From contig NZ_LQIS01000011.1 in assembly GCF_001499905.1 (NCBI RefSeq), positions 57,608 to 121,607 on the forward strand: a stretch of 64,000 nt of DNA, written 5' to 3'. The notes beneath the pieces were generated by a model that was not told the DNA's origin, ran no database searches, and worked only from the letters and a program-made list of their open reading frames with translations. The translations under genes and the position numbers were made by a program. The DNA comes from Mycobacterium sp. GA-1285. GTDB taxonomy: Bacteria; Actinomycetota; Actinomycetes; Mycobacteriales; Mycobacteriaceae. Shown here in pieces: positions 1 to 9,109 of the stretch (positions are counted from its first letter, which is position 1; every line of letters begins with the position of its first letter).

Positions 1-1730
1 ATGGTGTGCCGACGTCGGTGCCCATTCCAGATCTCACGCGAACCGACCTTCTGGTGATGATGGGCGCGAATCCGGTTGTGTCACACGGTAGCTTCCTGAC
101 GGCGCCGCGGATCAAAGATCGCATGCACGACATCGTCAAGCGCGGTGGGCGTGTGGTGATCGTCGACCCACGGCGCAGCGAGACGGCCGTGGTGTTCGAA
201 TGGCTCGGCATCGCCCCGGACACCGACTCGTTGCTTTTGCTCTCGCTGCAGCACGTGATGTTCGCCGAGGGCCTGGTCGACATGGCCGCGGTTCAACGAA
301 AGGCCGACGGCGTGGACTGGCTGCGGTCGCTGTGCCGGCCCTTCAGTCCGGAGTCGACCGCGGCCCAGACCGGGATCGACGCGGACAGCGTGCGGGCGCT
401 GGCGCGCGACCTGGTGGCCACGCCGCGCGCCGCGGTCTACGGCAGGCTCGGCACCTGTGTCGGAAGCCACGGCACGCTGACCACGTACCTGATCGATGCG
501 GTCAACCTGGTGGCGGGCAACCTCGATGTGCCGGGCGGTTCGGTGTTCAGCTCCATGCACACCGTCGGTCAGAAGTGGCAGAACGTCGCGATGGGCGCCG
601 TGATGCGGCGATCTTATCGACGTAAACGCTCACGAATCAGCGGGACTCCTAGCGCAATCGGGTCCGAGCCCGCGGCGCTGATGGCCAAGGAGATCACGAC
701 GCCTGGGGAGCGCCAGATCTGGGCGATGTTCGTGTCGGCGGGCAATCCGGTGTTATCGGTGCCCAACGGCGAGGAACTCGAGGCGGCCTTCGGTGAGTTG
801 GAGTTGTCGGTCGCGCTCGACTTCTACGTCACCGAGACGAGCGCGCAATGCGACTACATCCTGCCTGTCACGACGATGTACGAGCGCGACGACTTTCCCT
901 ACACGTTCCAGGGGTTTCAGGCCACGCCGTTCCGGCAAGCGACAGAAGCCGTTCTCGCGCCCGTGGGCGAGGCGCGAGGGGAGTGGGACGTCGTCGAGGA
1001 CCTGGCTCGGCGGATGGCCCGTCGCGTGCCTGCTTTCGCGGTGTTCGCCGGCGTGCGGAAAGTTATGGGGCTGTTCGGTTTCGAGGCGTCACCGCGGGCC
1101 ATGATGGATGCGTTGGTGCGGATGTCGGAGGGCGGCGACATGTTCGGGCTGCGGCGCGGCGGGCTGTCGCTGCGACGGCTGACCGAGCAGCATCCGCACG
1201 GCGTCGTCGTCGCACCGCACATCCGCACCGGTGTGCTGCGCGAGGCCGTCGGCTACCTGTCGCGCCGGGTCCGGTTGGACCATCCAGGGATCGCAGCGGA
1301 GGTCGACAAGCTGTCGCGGCGCGCGTTGCCCGACGGCTACCCGCTGCGGATGATCGGCTTGCGCGAGCCGCGCTCGGAGAACTCGTGGATGCACAATTCG
1401 CCGCTGCTGATGCGCGGGGATCGTCGCCAGCATGCACTGATGCACGTCGACGACGCGGCCGAGCGCAACATCGCCGACGGCGACGACGTTCGGATCACCT
1501 CGCCGTACGGCGCCATCACCGTGCCGGTGTTGACGACGAAGGACCTCGTGCCCGGAGTCGTCGCGGTGCCACACGGCTGGGGGCACAAGGGAACCGGGAG
1601 TTGGCGCTTGGCCAACCGCGCCGGCGGAGCGAACGTCAACCAGCTGACGTCCAGCGACCCCGCCGATGTCGAGGCGCTGTCGGGCATGGCGTGGCTGACG
1701 GGTGTACCCATCCGCGTCGAGCGGGCATAA
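1..1730 (+). CDS. Molybdopterin oxidoreductase, partial (5' end outside window)
   Basis: The frame is already open at the left edge, so the first in-frame GTG (base 6) is internal rather than a start; about 575 codons are visible. They form the body of a molybdopterin-binding oxidoreductase of the DMSO-reductase superfamily: MMGANPVV and VVIVDPRRSET in the first 60 visible residues belong to the cofactor-binding core, and a C-terminal dinucleotide-binding domain begins near visible residue 458 (ENSWMHNSPLL, then HALMHVDDAAERN). The N-terminal region, where many members bind a 4Fe-4S cluster, lies outside, so substrate and electron partner cannot be named. A palindromic intergenic repeat and a convergent CoA-transferase gene follow. 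The family call is firm; the specific reaction is unknown. Confidence 0.88.
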   Translation, partial: GVPTSVPIPDLTRTDLLVMMGANPVVSHGSFLTAPRIKDRMHDIVKRGGRVVIVDPRRSETAVVFEWLGIAPDTDSLLLLSLQHVMFAEGLVDMAAVQRKADGVDWLRSLCRPFSPESTAAQTGIDADSVRALARDLVATPRAAVYGRLGTCVGSHGTLTTYLIDAVNLVAGNLDVPGGSVFSSMHTVGQKWQNVAMGAVMRRSYRRKRSRISGTPSAIGSEPAALMAKEITTPGERQIWAMFVSAGNPVLSVPNGEELEAAFGELELSVALDFYVTETSAQCDYILPVTTMYERDDFPYTFQGFQATPFRQATEAVLAPVGEARGEWDVVEDLARRMARRVPAFAVFAGVRKVMGLFGFEASPRAMMDALVRMSEGGDMFGLRRGGLSLRRLTEQHPHGVVVAPHIRTGVLREAVGYLSRRVRLDHPGIAAEVDKLSRRALPDGYPLRMIGLREPRSENSWMHNSPLLMRGDRRQHALMHVDDAAERNIADGDDVRITSPYGAITVPVLTTKDLVPGVVAVPHGWGHKGTGSWRLANRAGGANVNQLTSSDPADVEALSGMAWLTGVPIRVERA

Positions 1731-1735
1731 CTGCG

Positions 1736-1800
1736 CCGCGAGCGACCGCGAAATGCACGCCTGCCGCGGCGTGTCGGTGGGCAGACGCGGTCGCTCGCGC
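1736..1800. repeat. Intergenic palindromic repeat, copy A
   Basis: Arms CCGCGAGCGACCGCG (1736-1750) and CGCGGTCGCTCGCGC (1786-1800) pair at 14 of 15 positions around a loop of about 35 bases containing GCGGCGTGTCGGTGGGCA. The same loop core and arms recur near 23.7 kb, and the arms recur near 55.85 kb. It sits between two convergent genes, so a terminator role is plausible; there is no T-tract. Confidence 0.75.
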
Positions 1801-1809
1801 AGAAGAACG

Positions 1810-3024
1810 CTACGCGATGGCGCCCTTTTCCTTCAGCGCCTCGATGCGGTCCCAGTCCAAGCCGATGTCCATGAGCACCAACTCGGTGTGCTCGCTGGCC
1901 TGCGGTGCGCGCGTCGTCTCCAGCGGCTCGTGGTTGAACTGCACCGGGCCGCGGACGACCTTGAAGGGCTCACCGCCGTCGGCCGCCTCGACCTCGACGA
2001 CCATGTCGTTGGCCAGCGCCTGCTCGTCGGTGGCCAGATCGAGGAAGCTCTGGAACGGCGCCCACTGCCCCTTCATCGTCTTCAGCCGCTGGCGCCAGTA
2101 CTCGAACGGCTTGCTGCGAATCTTCTCGCGAATCAATTCGACTGCGTCTGCGGCGTTCTCGATCAAGGGCATCACGTCGCAGAAACGAGGGTCGTCGGCG
2201 AGCTCCGGCAGTTCCAGATGTTCGAACGCGTCGCGGATGTATCCCGTCGGGCTGACGATGCACAAGTTGATTGTGCCGCCGTCGGAGGTCAGGTAGTTGG
2301 CCATGAACGGGTTCACGCTCGGGCCCGCGGCATCCGGCATCAGCGAGCGCATGGTCTCACCGGTCTCCATGCCCTGTGTCATGCTGGCACCGCCGGCCCA
2401 CCACGCCGTGCTCAGCAGCGAGACGTCGAGCTCGACCGCCTCGCCGGTGCGCATCCGGTGAAACAGTGCGGCCGAGATCCCGCCTGCGATGTTCATCCCG
2501 CCGATCGAGTCGCCGAACGCCGGAATGCCCTGCGACAGTGCGCCGCCGATTTCCTCGGGGGTCAAGGCGTGCCCGACCCCGCTGCGCGTCCAGAACGCGG
2601 TGCCGTCGAAACCTCCGGTATCGCGCTCGGGTCCCTTGTCGCCGTATGCGCTTCCGCGCGCGTAGATGATGTCGGGGTTCGCGGCGCGAATGTGCTCGAC
2701 GTCGAACTTGTTCTTCTGCCGTTGTGCGGGAAGGTAATTGGTGAGGAAGACATCAGACGTCTTGGCGATCTCGTAGAGCACCTCCTGACCCTCGGGCGTC
2801 GACACGTCGATGCCGACGCTGCGCTTACCGCGGTTGGGGTGTTCGATCAGCGGATGGCGGTTGGGGTCGAGTTGGAATCCGCCCATGTTGATGAAGCCGC
2901 GCTGGGTGTCACCACGCACCGGGTGCTCCACCTTGATGACGTCGGCGCCCCAATCGGCGAGGATCGCCCCCGCTGCGGGGACGAACGTGAACTGTGCGAC
3001 TTCGAGGACGCGCACGCCCTCCAT
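1810..3024 (-). CDS. CaiB/BaiF family III CoA-transferase
   Basis: 404 residues. It should move CoA between an acyl-CoA donor and a carboxylic acid, activating the acid for breakdown. The N-terminus MEGVRVLEVAQ and the segment ILADWGADVIKVEHP are typical of the family. GIPAFGDSIGG carries the expected catalytic aspartate at residue 172. The start is set at the ATG at 3024; an upstream in-frame start at 3090 would run into the operator-like palindrome at 3079-3097 and adds residues foreign to the family. It is divergent from the aldehyde dehydrogenase gene and shares its promoter region, so both are probably controlled by the TetR protein encoded at 4667-5308. The acid it activates is not known; the neighbourhood suggests an intermediate of alicyclic degradation. 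Confidence 0.88.
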   Translation of the reverse strand: MEGVRVLEVAQFTFVPAAGAILADWGADVIKVEHPVRGDTQRGFINMGGFQLDPNRHPLIEHPNRGKRSVGIDVSTPEGQEVLYEIAKTSDVFLTNYLPAQRQKNKFDVEHIRAANPDIIYARGSAYGDKGPERDTGGFDGTAFWTRSGVGHALTPEEIGGALSQGIPAFGDSIGGMNIAGGISAALFHRMRTGEAVELDVSLLSTAWWAGGASMTQGMETGETMRSLMPDAAGPSVNPFMANYLTSDGGTINLCIVSPTGYIRDAFEHLELPELADDPRFCDVMPLIENAADAVELIREKIRSKPFEYWRQRLKTMKGQWAPFQSFLDLATDEQALANDMVVEVEAADGGEPFKVVRGPVQFNHEPLETTRAPQASEHTELVLMDIGLDWDRIEALKEKGAIA

Positions 3025-3078
3025 GACCTTGACCAAATCGGCTCCCTCGTATCCGGCGCTCCGGCTGTTGAATAAACT

Positions 3079-3097
3079 TACCGTAAGCATTACAGTT
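3079..3097. promoter_or_regulatory. TetR-type operator, site 1 (TACCGTAA-GCA-TTACAGTT)
   Basis: Imperfect 8-3-8 inverted repeat between the divergent CoA-transferase and aldehyde dehydrogenase genes. It differs from the perfect TACTGTAA-N3-TTACAGTA form at 6564-6582 and 10233-10251 by one base in each arm. Its placement in a divergent promoter suggests control of both genes. Confidence 0.65.
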
Positions 3098-3124
3098 AGT
3101 CGTCCCGCAAAGAGAGTCTACGAG

Positions 3125-4683
3125 GTGCCGGTGAGTGACGTCGATGAACGGACCGAGACCAGCATCGACGTCGGCGAGCGCGCCGCGAGACGCGCCGAAT
3201 CGCGAATGCTCATCGACGGGCAACTCGTGTCATCGGCCTCCGGTGCACAGTTCGACAACCTGAGCCCGGCCACCGGCCGAGTGCTGGGAACCACGGCCGC
3301 CGCCGAAACCGAGGACATGGATCGCGCGATCGCGACCGCCCGCCGCGCCTTCGACGACACCGACTGGGCCACCAATCGACACCTGCGCGCGCGGTGCCTC
3401 GATCAGCTGCAGTCCGCGATCGAAGCCGAGCAGGAAGATCTGCGCGAGGAGCTGATCGCCGAGGTCGGCTGTCCGGTGATGACGACGCAGTCCGCACAAC
3501 TTGATTGGCCGTTGGCGGACGGCCTGCGTTATCCAGCGCGGCTGATGCTCGACTTCCCATGGGAGCGCACGCTCGACGGCGGTGGGCTGTTCGGTGAGCG
3601 CAATGTGCGCACCGTGGTCAAGGAACCGGTCGGCGTCGTCGCCGCGATCACCCCGTCGAACTTCCCGATCGAGGTGATCCTCAACAAGCTGGGACCCGCG
3701 CTCGCGACGGGAAACACCGTCGTGCTCAAGCCCGACCCGAACACGCCGTGGAACGCCACCCGGCTTGGCCGGCTCATCGCCGAACACACCGACATCCCGC
3801 CCGGCGTCGTCAACGTGGTGCCCACCCCGTCCAACGACGTGGCCGGGCTGCTCGGCACAGACCCGCGCGTCGACATGATCTCGTTCACCGGCTCGACCGG
3901 CGTCGGCAAGCTGCTCATGCGTCAGGGTGCCGACACGATGAAGCGGATGTTCCTGGAACTCGGCGGTAAATCGGTGTCGATCGTGCTCGACGACGCCCCG
4001 CCCGCGGCGATCGTCGGCTCTGCGGTGGGGGTGTGCGTACACGCGGGTCAGGCATGCGCGGCCACCAGCGCATGCTGGTGCACCGGTCGCGCTACGACGA
4101 GGCCGTCGCCACCATCACCGCCGCCTATCAGGTTGTGCCGGTTGGCGATCCGGTCAGCCCGGAAACCCTGGTGGGGCCGGTGATCAGCGCGGCACAGAAG
4201 GCGCGGGTCCTCGACGCGATCGAACAGGCCCGCGCCGACGGCGCCGAAATCGCCGCGGGCGGTGGGCCTGTCGCGAATCTCCCCGACCATCTGGCCGGCG
4301 GCCACTACGTCGCGCCGACGGTGATCGTCGGCGTAGACAACGACGCGGCGATCGCCCAGCAGGAGGTGTTCGGCCCGGTGCTGGTGGTGCTGCCGTTTGA
4401 AGACGACGACGAGGCGGTGCGGATCGCCAACGACAGCGCATACGGATTGGCGGGCGCCGTTTCTTCGCGCTCACTGGAGCGGGGGATGGCGATCGCCCGT
4501 CGAATCCGCACCGGTTCGTTCGGCGTCAACGGCGGCATGTTCTACGGGGCGGATGCCCCGTTCGGCGGCTTCAAGAGCAGCGGTGTCGGAAGGCAATGCG
4601 GCGTAGAAGGTTTCGAGCAATACCTCGAGACGAAGACCGTGGCCTACCGCGTGCCGAAGAACAGCGCTACGCCGCCGCGATGA
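3125..4683 (+). pseudogene. Aldehyde dehydrogenase, single-base frameshift after the catalytic Cys
   Basis: NAD(P)-dependent aldehyde dehydrogenase in two frames. Frame one runs to GQACAATS (catalytic Cys codon at 4055-4057, residue 311 from the GTG at 3125) and contains ITPSNFP, the FTGSTGVGK coenzyme segment and LELGGKS with the general base. Frame two resumes with RMLVHRSRYDEAV and carries QEVFGPVL and the C-terminus to the TGA at 4681-4683. The family would read CAATSRMLV across the join; one base is missing at 4067-4070 (agcgcatg where agccgcatg is expected). Repaired length would be 519 residues. GTG 3125 has AGAGAG 8 bases upstream; GTG 3131 and ATG 3206 are alternatives. The end overlaps the convergent TetR gene by 17 bases. 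It is either a recent knockout or a sequence error; no other lesion is seen. Confidence 0.85.
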
Positions 4684-5308
4684 TCGATTCGGCGTGATCG
4701 AGAATGCTGTCGAGGATGTAGCCGAAGTCGATGTCGTCGGCGAACCCGATGTAGCGGCCGCCGTCGTCACGCTGGGCGGGGAAGCCCTCGGTGCGCTCCT
4801 GGAGTCGCTCCAGAACCACCGAACCCCGGATGTGCACCGAGATCGCGCCGTACGTCTCGGCGGCCTGGTCGACCGTGAGCCCCGCTTCGACCAGCGCGCC
4901 GATCGGCTGCCCCAGTTTCTGCAGCGCACCGTGCATCGCGCGGTGTCCGATCTGCCCGCGGATCAGCACCAGGTCGCAGAGGATCGGGTCCGCGCGGAAC
5001 CGCTTCCGCATGGTCAAGGCGTGATCGCGCAACGATTCTCGCCAATTCGAGGCGGAGATGGTGGGCACCGTGAACTCGAACCGCTCCAGCGCCCGGTCGG
5101 TCATCGCGTCGAGAAGATCGTCCTTGCGGCGGAAGTACCAGTAGATGCTGGTGACCCCGACGCCGAGATGTCTGGCGAGTTGCGGCATGCTCAGGTTGTC
5201 GATCGACACATCTTGTGCGACTTCCAGTGCGCCCTCGAGGATCTCCTCGGCACTGATCGAGCCGCGGTCACGGCGCTGGCGGGCACGGCCGCTCGCGGCT
5301 CTGGCCAC
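4667..5308 (-). CDS. TetR-family regulator, probable controller of the catabolic island
   Basis: 213 residues with a basic N-terminus (ARAASGRARQRRDRG) and a TetR DNA-binding domain at about residues 18-65, including LSMPQLARHLGVGVTSIYWYF and the following KDDLLDAM. The rest is an alpha-helical ligand-binding domain. It lies 3 bases downstream of the P450 gene and is almost certainly co-transcribed with it from the promoter carrying operator site 2, which would give autoregulation. It is the only regulator gene between 1.8 and 19.5 kb, and that stretch holds five copies or part copies of one palindrome, so I infer it binds TACTGTAA-N3-TTACAGTA. The inducer is unknown; in such systems it is usually a pathway acid or its CoA ester. 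Confidence 0.88.
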   Translation of the reverse strand: MARAASGRARQRRDRGSISAEEILEGALEVAQDVSIDNLSMPQLARHLGVGVTSIYWYFRRKDDLLDAMTDRALERFEFTVPTISASNWRESLRDHALTMRKRFRADPILCDLVLIRGQIGHRAMHGALQKLGQPIGALVEAGLTVDQAAETYGAISVHIRGSVVLERLQERTEGFPAQRDDGGRYIGFADDIDFGYILDSILDHAESIIAAA

Positions 5309-5311
5309 CGA

Positions 5312-6520
5312 TCAGCCGACCGGATCGAACGTCACGGGGAGCGCGGTGGGTGAGCGGAAGGGCTGGCCCGCGATGTGGGGATTGTCGTCGGTGACGAGTT
5401 CGATGTTGGTCAGCCGGTCCAGCAGGCATTCCACCGCCACCCGGGTCTCCATGCGTGCCAGGTGCAGACCCATGCAGGTGTGCTCACCCGCGGCGAAGGA
5501 GATGTGCGGGATCCGCTTGCGGAAGATGTCGAACTCCTCGGAGCGTTCCCAACGCTTTTCGTCGCGGTTGGCCGATCCGATGCATACGTCGATCACCGAG
5601 CCCTTGGGCAGCGTGACGCCTTCGAGTTCCGTCTCCTCGGTCGCGTAACGCTGCACGGTGGTCAACGGCGTCTCGAACCGGAGGCCTTCTTCGATGGCCG
5701 GCGAGATGAGTTCGCGGTCGGCCTGCACCGCGGCGAACTGCTCGGGGTGGGTGAGCAGAAGATACAGCAGGTTTCCCGACGACCGGTAGGTGGTTTCCAG
5801 GCCGGCGGGCAGCAGCAGTCGCAGGAACGAGTAGATAGACTCGTCGCTGAGTTTCTCACCGTCGATCTCGGCGGTGACGAGATCGCCGATGATGTCCTCG
5901 GTCGGTTTGGACCTGCGCTTGTCGATCTGCGCCAGAAAGTAGTCCTTCAACGCGGCGGACGCCTCGAATGCGCGCTTGTACCGGACGTGATAGCTGATCA
6001 ATTCGACGGCACGTTTGCGGAACCACGGCAGGTCTTCCTCGGGCAGGCCCAGCAGCTTGGAGATGACGCGGGTTGGAAATTCGAACGTGAAATCGCGTAC
6101 CAGGTCGGCGTGCCCGTCGTCGATGAACTCGTCGATCAGCGCGGTGACCACCGGTCGGACGACCTCGGGTTCCCAGCGCGCCAACGACTTCGACTTGAAC
6201 GCCGAGGACACCAGGTTGCGGTGGTCCCAGTGCTTCTTGCCCTCCATCGCCAGAATGGTCGGTCCGATGAACAGGCCGATGGTGTTGTCGTAGATATGTG
6301 AGTTGAAGACCTTGCCGTCACGAAAGACCCGGTTGACGGCGTCGAAAGAGACTGCGGCATAGAGGTTTTCCGGCATCGCCTCCGGCGCCTGGGACCAGTC
6401 CATGACGCTGCCGCGAAACACGCCACGGGTTTCCCGCCGATTCTGCGCGAACAGGGGATAGGGGTCGCGGAGCAGGTCGAAGGTCTCGTCGACCGCGACA
6501 TCCTGTACGGGGCTATCCAC
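5312..6520 (-). CDS. Cytochrome P450 (first of the island)
   Basis: 402 residues, a normal length for a soluble bacterial P450. The heme-binding loop is FAAGEHTCMGLHLARME with the thiolate Cys at residue 349. The oxygen-activation helix is LLLPAGLETTYRSS, in which the usual AGxDT(T) appears as AGLETT, an acid-alcohol pair with Glu in place of Asp. ExxR and the meander region are present in the usual order. It probably hydroxylates the ring or side chain of the island's substrate and needs ferredoxin and reductase partners that are not in this window. It is the first gene of a two-gene unit with the TetR regulator, with a perfect operator 44 bases upstream of the ATG. Confidence 0.9.
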   Translation of the reverse strand: MDSPVQDVAVDETFDLLRDPYPLFAQNRRETRGVFRGSVMDWSQAPEAMPENLYAAVSFDAVNRVFRDGKVFNSHIYDNTIGLFIGPTILAMEGKKHWDHRNLVSSAFKSKSLARWEPEVVRPVVTALIDEFIDDGHADLVRDFTFEFPTRVISKLLGLPEEDLPWFRKRAVELISYHVRYKRAFEASAALKDYFLAQIDKRRSKPTEDIIGDLVTAEIDGEKLSDESIYSFLRLLLPAGLETTYRSSGNLLYLLLTHPEQFAAVQADRELISPAIEEGLRFETPLTTVQRYATEETELEGVTLPKGSVIDVCIGSANRDEKRWERSEEFDIFRKRIPHISFAAGEHTCMGLHLARMETRVAVECLLDRLTNIELVTDDNPHIAGQPFRSPTALPVTFDPVG

Positions 6521-6563
6521 GGCTGATCTCCCTCGTCTGGTCCGGGCAGGTAACGAGCATGGG

Positions 6564-6582
6564 TACTGTAAAGCTTACAGTA
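6564..6582. promoter_or_regulatory. TetR-type operator, site 2 (perfect palindrome)
   Basis: TACTGTAA-AGC-TTACAGTA, perfect 8-bp arms with a 3-base spacer, between the end of the acyl-CoA ligase gene and the start of the P450-tetR unit. On either strand the half site contains TACTGT, which fits the TANNNT form of a mycobacterial -10 element, so bound repressor would cover the promoter. Confidence 0.75.
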
Positions 6583-6709
6583 TAGGACTACGTGACGATA
6601 GGTGTCGGGCGTTAGAGCTGAACGGTGTGTGCGAAATAGCACTCCTGCTGTGATCCGGGCGGCGAAGTCATGGCCAGAAGTGCTGCTTCGCGGTTGAAGC
6701 GGCTTCGGC

Positions 6710-8365
6710 TCAGGCGTTCGCGCTGATCGCCTGCTCGCGGGCCCACCGGTAGTCGGCCTTGCCCGCCGGGCTGCGTTCGATCGTCGGACGGAACACCACA
6801 GCCTTCGGAAGCTTGTAACGCGCGATCGAGTTCGCAGCGTGGTCGATGAGTTCCTGGGCCTCGGCACTGGCGCCGTCGACGAGGGCCACCACCGCGACCA
6901 CCTCCTGACCCCACCGTTCGCTGGGTCGGCCGGTGACCACGACATCCGCCACCGCCGGATGCGACAACAGCGCGGTCTCGACTTCCTCGACGAAGATTTT
7001 CTCGCCGCCGGAGTTGACGGTCACCGAATCGCGTCCCAACAGTTCGATGGAGCCGTCGGCCTGATGGCGGGCGCGGTCGCCCGGAATCGAGTAGCGCACA
7101 CCGTCGATCACCGGGAAGGTCTTGGCGGTCTTGTCCGCATCGCCCTTGTAGCCCAGCGGCACATAGCCCCGCTGCGCGAGCCAGCCGATGCCGTCGTGAC
7201 CGGGTTCGAGGATCGCGCTGAAATCCTCTGAGGCAACGAAGGTGTCGGGTCCGGCATTGAACTTGCCGGTCGACACCGCACCGGGCGCGGACATGTGGTT
7301 CATCTGAATGCCGGTTTCCGACGATCCCACACCGTCCATGACGATGAGCCCGGGTTTGACGTCGATCAGGCGCTGCTTGGCCGTGGGGGTGAGCAGCGCC
7401 CCGCCGTTGGCCACCACGGCGAGCGAGGACAGGTCGGCCGAACTGCGCTCGATCGCATCGGCGAGCGGGCGTGCCACCGCGTCGCCGACCACCTGAACCA
7501 CGAGCGCCTTCTCCCGCTCGATGGTCCGCACCACCTCGTCGGCGTCGAGGCTGCCTGGATTCGCCATGAACACGATCGTCTGTCCCGTCGTCATCGCGGT
7601 CATCGCGGCCCACTGGGCGGCGCCGTGCATGAGCGGCGGCAGCGTGAGGATCTTGGTCCCGGGTCCCTCCGTCACGCGTTTGGCGATGTCGTCGAGGGAG
7701 GTGATGAGTTCACCGGTGGCCATGTTGCGGCCGCCGAACGAGGTCATGAAGATGTCGTGCTGACGCCACAGGACACCCTTCGGCATGCCCGTCGTGCCGC
7801 CGGTGTAGAGCACGTAGAGGTCGTCGGGAGAGGGTTCGATGGGCGGCAGTACCGCGGTGCCCGATCCGACGATCGACTCGTAGTCGACTGCGCCGTCGAG
7901 CAGTTCGTTGCCGGAGTCGTCGGCGATCTGGATCAGCACCCGCAGGTCGGGCAGATCCGCACGCACCTCCGCGACCCGTGGCGCGAACGCCGCGTGGTAC
8001 AGCAGCGCGCTGGCACCGGAATCGTTGAGCAGGTACTGCAATTCGTTCTTGACGTAGCGGTAGTTGACGTTGAACGGTGCGACCCGGGCCCGCCACGAGC
8101 CGAGCATGCCTTCGATGTATTCGGGGCCGTTGTAGGCGTAGAGGCCCAGCAGGTCCTGGCCCACCTCATGGCCGGCGAGCTCGGTGCGTTCAACGTGGCA
8201 GCCGAGCCCGCGGCTGTGCAGGAACGCCGCCAGACGATTGGCGCGCTCGACCACCTGGGCGTAGGTGTAGCGACGATCGCCTTGGACGATGAACTCGCGG
8301 TCGCCGATCACGGCGGCGACGGTGTCGGCGGCGGCCGGGACGGTGAACTGTGTGGTCACAGACAT
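6710..8365 (-). CDS. Acyl-CoA synthetase (FadD-type AMP-binding ligase)
   Basis: 551 residues. It activates a carboxylic acid to its CoA thioester through an acyl-adenylate. The AMP-binding signature YTGGTTGMPKG lies at residues 187-197, and the C-terminal catalytic lysine segment PAGKADYRW lies about 15 residues from the end. From memory the DLYVLYTGGTTGMPKGVLWRQ context resembles the FadD17/FadD19 group tied to steroid side-chain breakdown, which would suit a bulky acid. The start is the ATG at 8365, 8 bases after the thioesterase gene; longer readings run through that gene. It is the last gene of the Rieske-relic-thioesterase-ligase unit. Confidence 0.9.
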   Translation of the reverse strand: MSVTTQFTVPAAADTVAAVIGDREFIVQGDRRYTYAQVVERANRLAAFLHSRGLGCHVERTELAGHEVGQDLLGLYAYNGPEYIEGMLGSWRARVAPFNVNYRYVKNELQYLLNDSGASALLYHAAFAPRVAEVRADLPDLRVLIQIADDSGNELLDGAVDYESIVGSGTAVLPPIEPSPDDLYVLYTGGTTGMPKGVLWRQHDIFMTSFGGRNMATGELITSLDDIAKRVTEGPGTKILTLPPLMHGAAQWAAMTAMTTGQTIVFMANPGSLDADEVVRTIEREKALVVQVVGDAVARPLADAIERSSADLSSLAVVANGGALLTPTAKQRLIDVKPGLIVMDGVGSSETGIQMNHMSAPGAVSTGKFNAGPDTFVASEDFSAILEPGHDGIGWLAQRGYVPLGYKGDADKTAKTFPVIDGVRYSIPGDRARHQADGSIELLGRDSVTVNSGGEKIFVEEVETALLSHPAVADVVVTGRPSERWGQEVVAVVALVDGASAEAQELIDHAANSIARYKLPKAVVFRPTIERSPAGKADYRWAREQAISANA

Positions 8366-8373
8366 CGCGCCTT

Positions 8374-8988
8374 TCAAAGCTGGTGGGCAAGCAGTTTGAT
8401 CATCAGACCGTTGGCCTCGGATAGTACGTTGCCGTCCCCGTCGGTCATCGCCGCCCTCACGAACAACTTGCGCCCGTCGACCGAGTCGATCCACGCCCGC
8501 GCCTCGAGCGGTACGTCGATGGGCGTCACCCGGCGGTAGTCCACGTGCAGGTAGGCGGTGCGGCTGTCGGGCCGGCCGGCGGCCGACACCACCATGCCGA
8601 AGTGCCAGTCGTAGAACAGCGGGATCACCCCGCCGTGCACTGCATCGTTTCCGCCGACGTGGAAGCGGCTGAAGTGCCCTCGCATGAGGACCTCGTCGGA
8701 TCCGGACTCGGCGACCTGCCACGGTGGCATCAGCGGGTGGCCGTTGCCGGGCAGATTGGGCGTCCGGCCGGCAGGTGCGACGCCCGCGGGAGCCTGGTGT
8801 TCCTCGAGGCGTTCGCACATGTCCTCGAGCAGTGCGGCCGAGTCGTTCCAGAGCGCGGCGTCGGGATCGGCGGAGACCGTGATGTTCTGCAGCCGGCGCA
8901 GCGCCGCGATGAAGCGACCCATCCCAGGTGTCCCGAGAGCCGGTTTGACCCTGGCGAATTCGCGGATGTCGTCCTCGGTGTCGGTCAC
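8374..8988 (-). CDS. PaaI-type hotdog thioesterase
   Basis: 204 residues. The C-terminal two thirds form a hotdog fold with NDAVHGGVIPLFYDWHFG and YLHVDYRRVTPIDVP, the pattern of PaaI-like acyl-CoA thioesterases, which release CoA from stalled or toxic thioesters. The N-terminal 80 residues (MTDTEDDIREFARVKP onward) are less conserved and may form a helical cap. It sits between the small relic and the ligase gene on the same strand with gaps of 7 and 8 bases, so it is translated from the same message. A role in recycling CoA in this pathway is inferred from position. Confidence 0.82.
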   Translation of the reverse strand: MTDTEDDIREFARVKPALGTPGMGRFIAALRRLQNITVSADPDAALWNDSAALLEDMCERLEEHQAPAGVAPAGRTPNLPGNGHPLMPPWQVAESGSDEVLMRGHFSRFHVGGNDAVHGGVIPLFYDWHFGMVVSAAGRPDSRTAYLHVDYRRVTPIDVPLEARAWIDSVDGRKLFVRAAMTDGDGNVLSEANGLMIKLLAHQL

Positions 8989-8995
8989 TGCGCGG

Positions 8996-9109
8996 CTACT
9001 TCCATGTGTCGATCAGTTCGGCGTCCGGTCGGACCACCGCGCCCTGGCATTCCTGCGTGACGATCGCGGTGTGGCCGGGCGCCGCGATCTCGGCGAGGTC
9101 GTGTTTCAC
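8996..9109 (-). pseudogene. 37-codon relic of an isochorismatase-type cysteine hydrolase
   Basis: A short frame starting with a GTG that overlaps the Rieske stop codon (GTGA) and ending at TAG 8996-8998, just before the thioesterase gene. Its product, VKHDLAEIAAPGHTAIVTQE and then CQGAVVRPDAELIDTWK, looks like the first strand and loop of the isochorismatase/cysteine-hydrolase family, where a fuller version (AxxHTAxVTxECQxGVVG) is followed by about 170 more residues. Those are absent here. The perfect translational coupling to the Rieske gene suggests a full gene once stood in this operon slot and was cut down to its N-terminus. It could instead be a real small peptide; nothing shows it folds alone. 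Confidence 0.5.

Noticed and set aside
601..660. Possible frameshift in the molybdopterin oxidoreductase near AVMRRSYRRKRSR
   Set aside because: The basic stretch looked unusual, but the frame stays open and family-like sequence resumes on the same frame, so no lesion is needed.
848..2296. 482-codon open frame overlapping the molybdopterin oxidoreductase and the CoA-transferase
   Set aside because: Arg/Ala-rich with no recognisable motif, and it crosses the stop of one real gene and the end of another on the opposite strand.
7295..8539. 414-codon open frame opposite the acyl-CoA ligase
   Set aside because: Antisense shadow; no domain, and the ligase on the other strand has all motifs.
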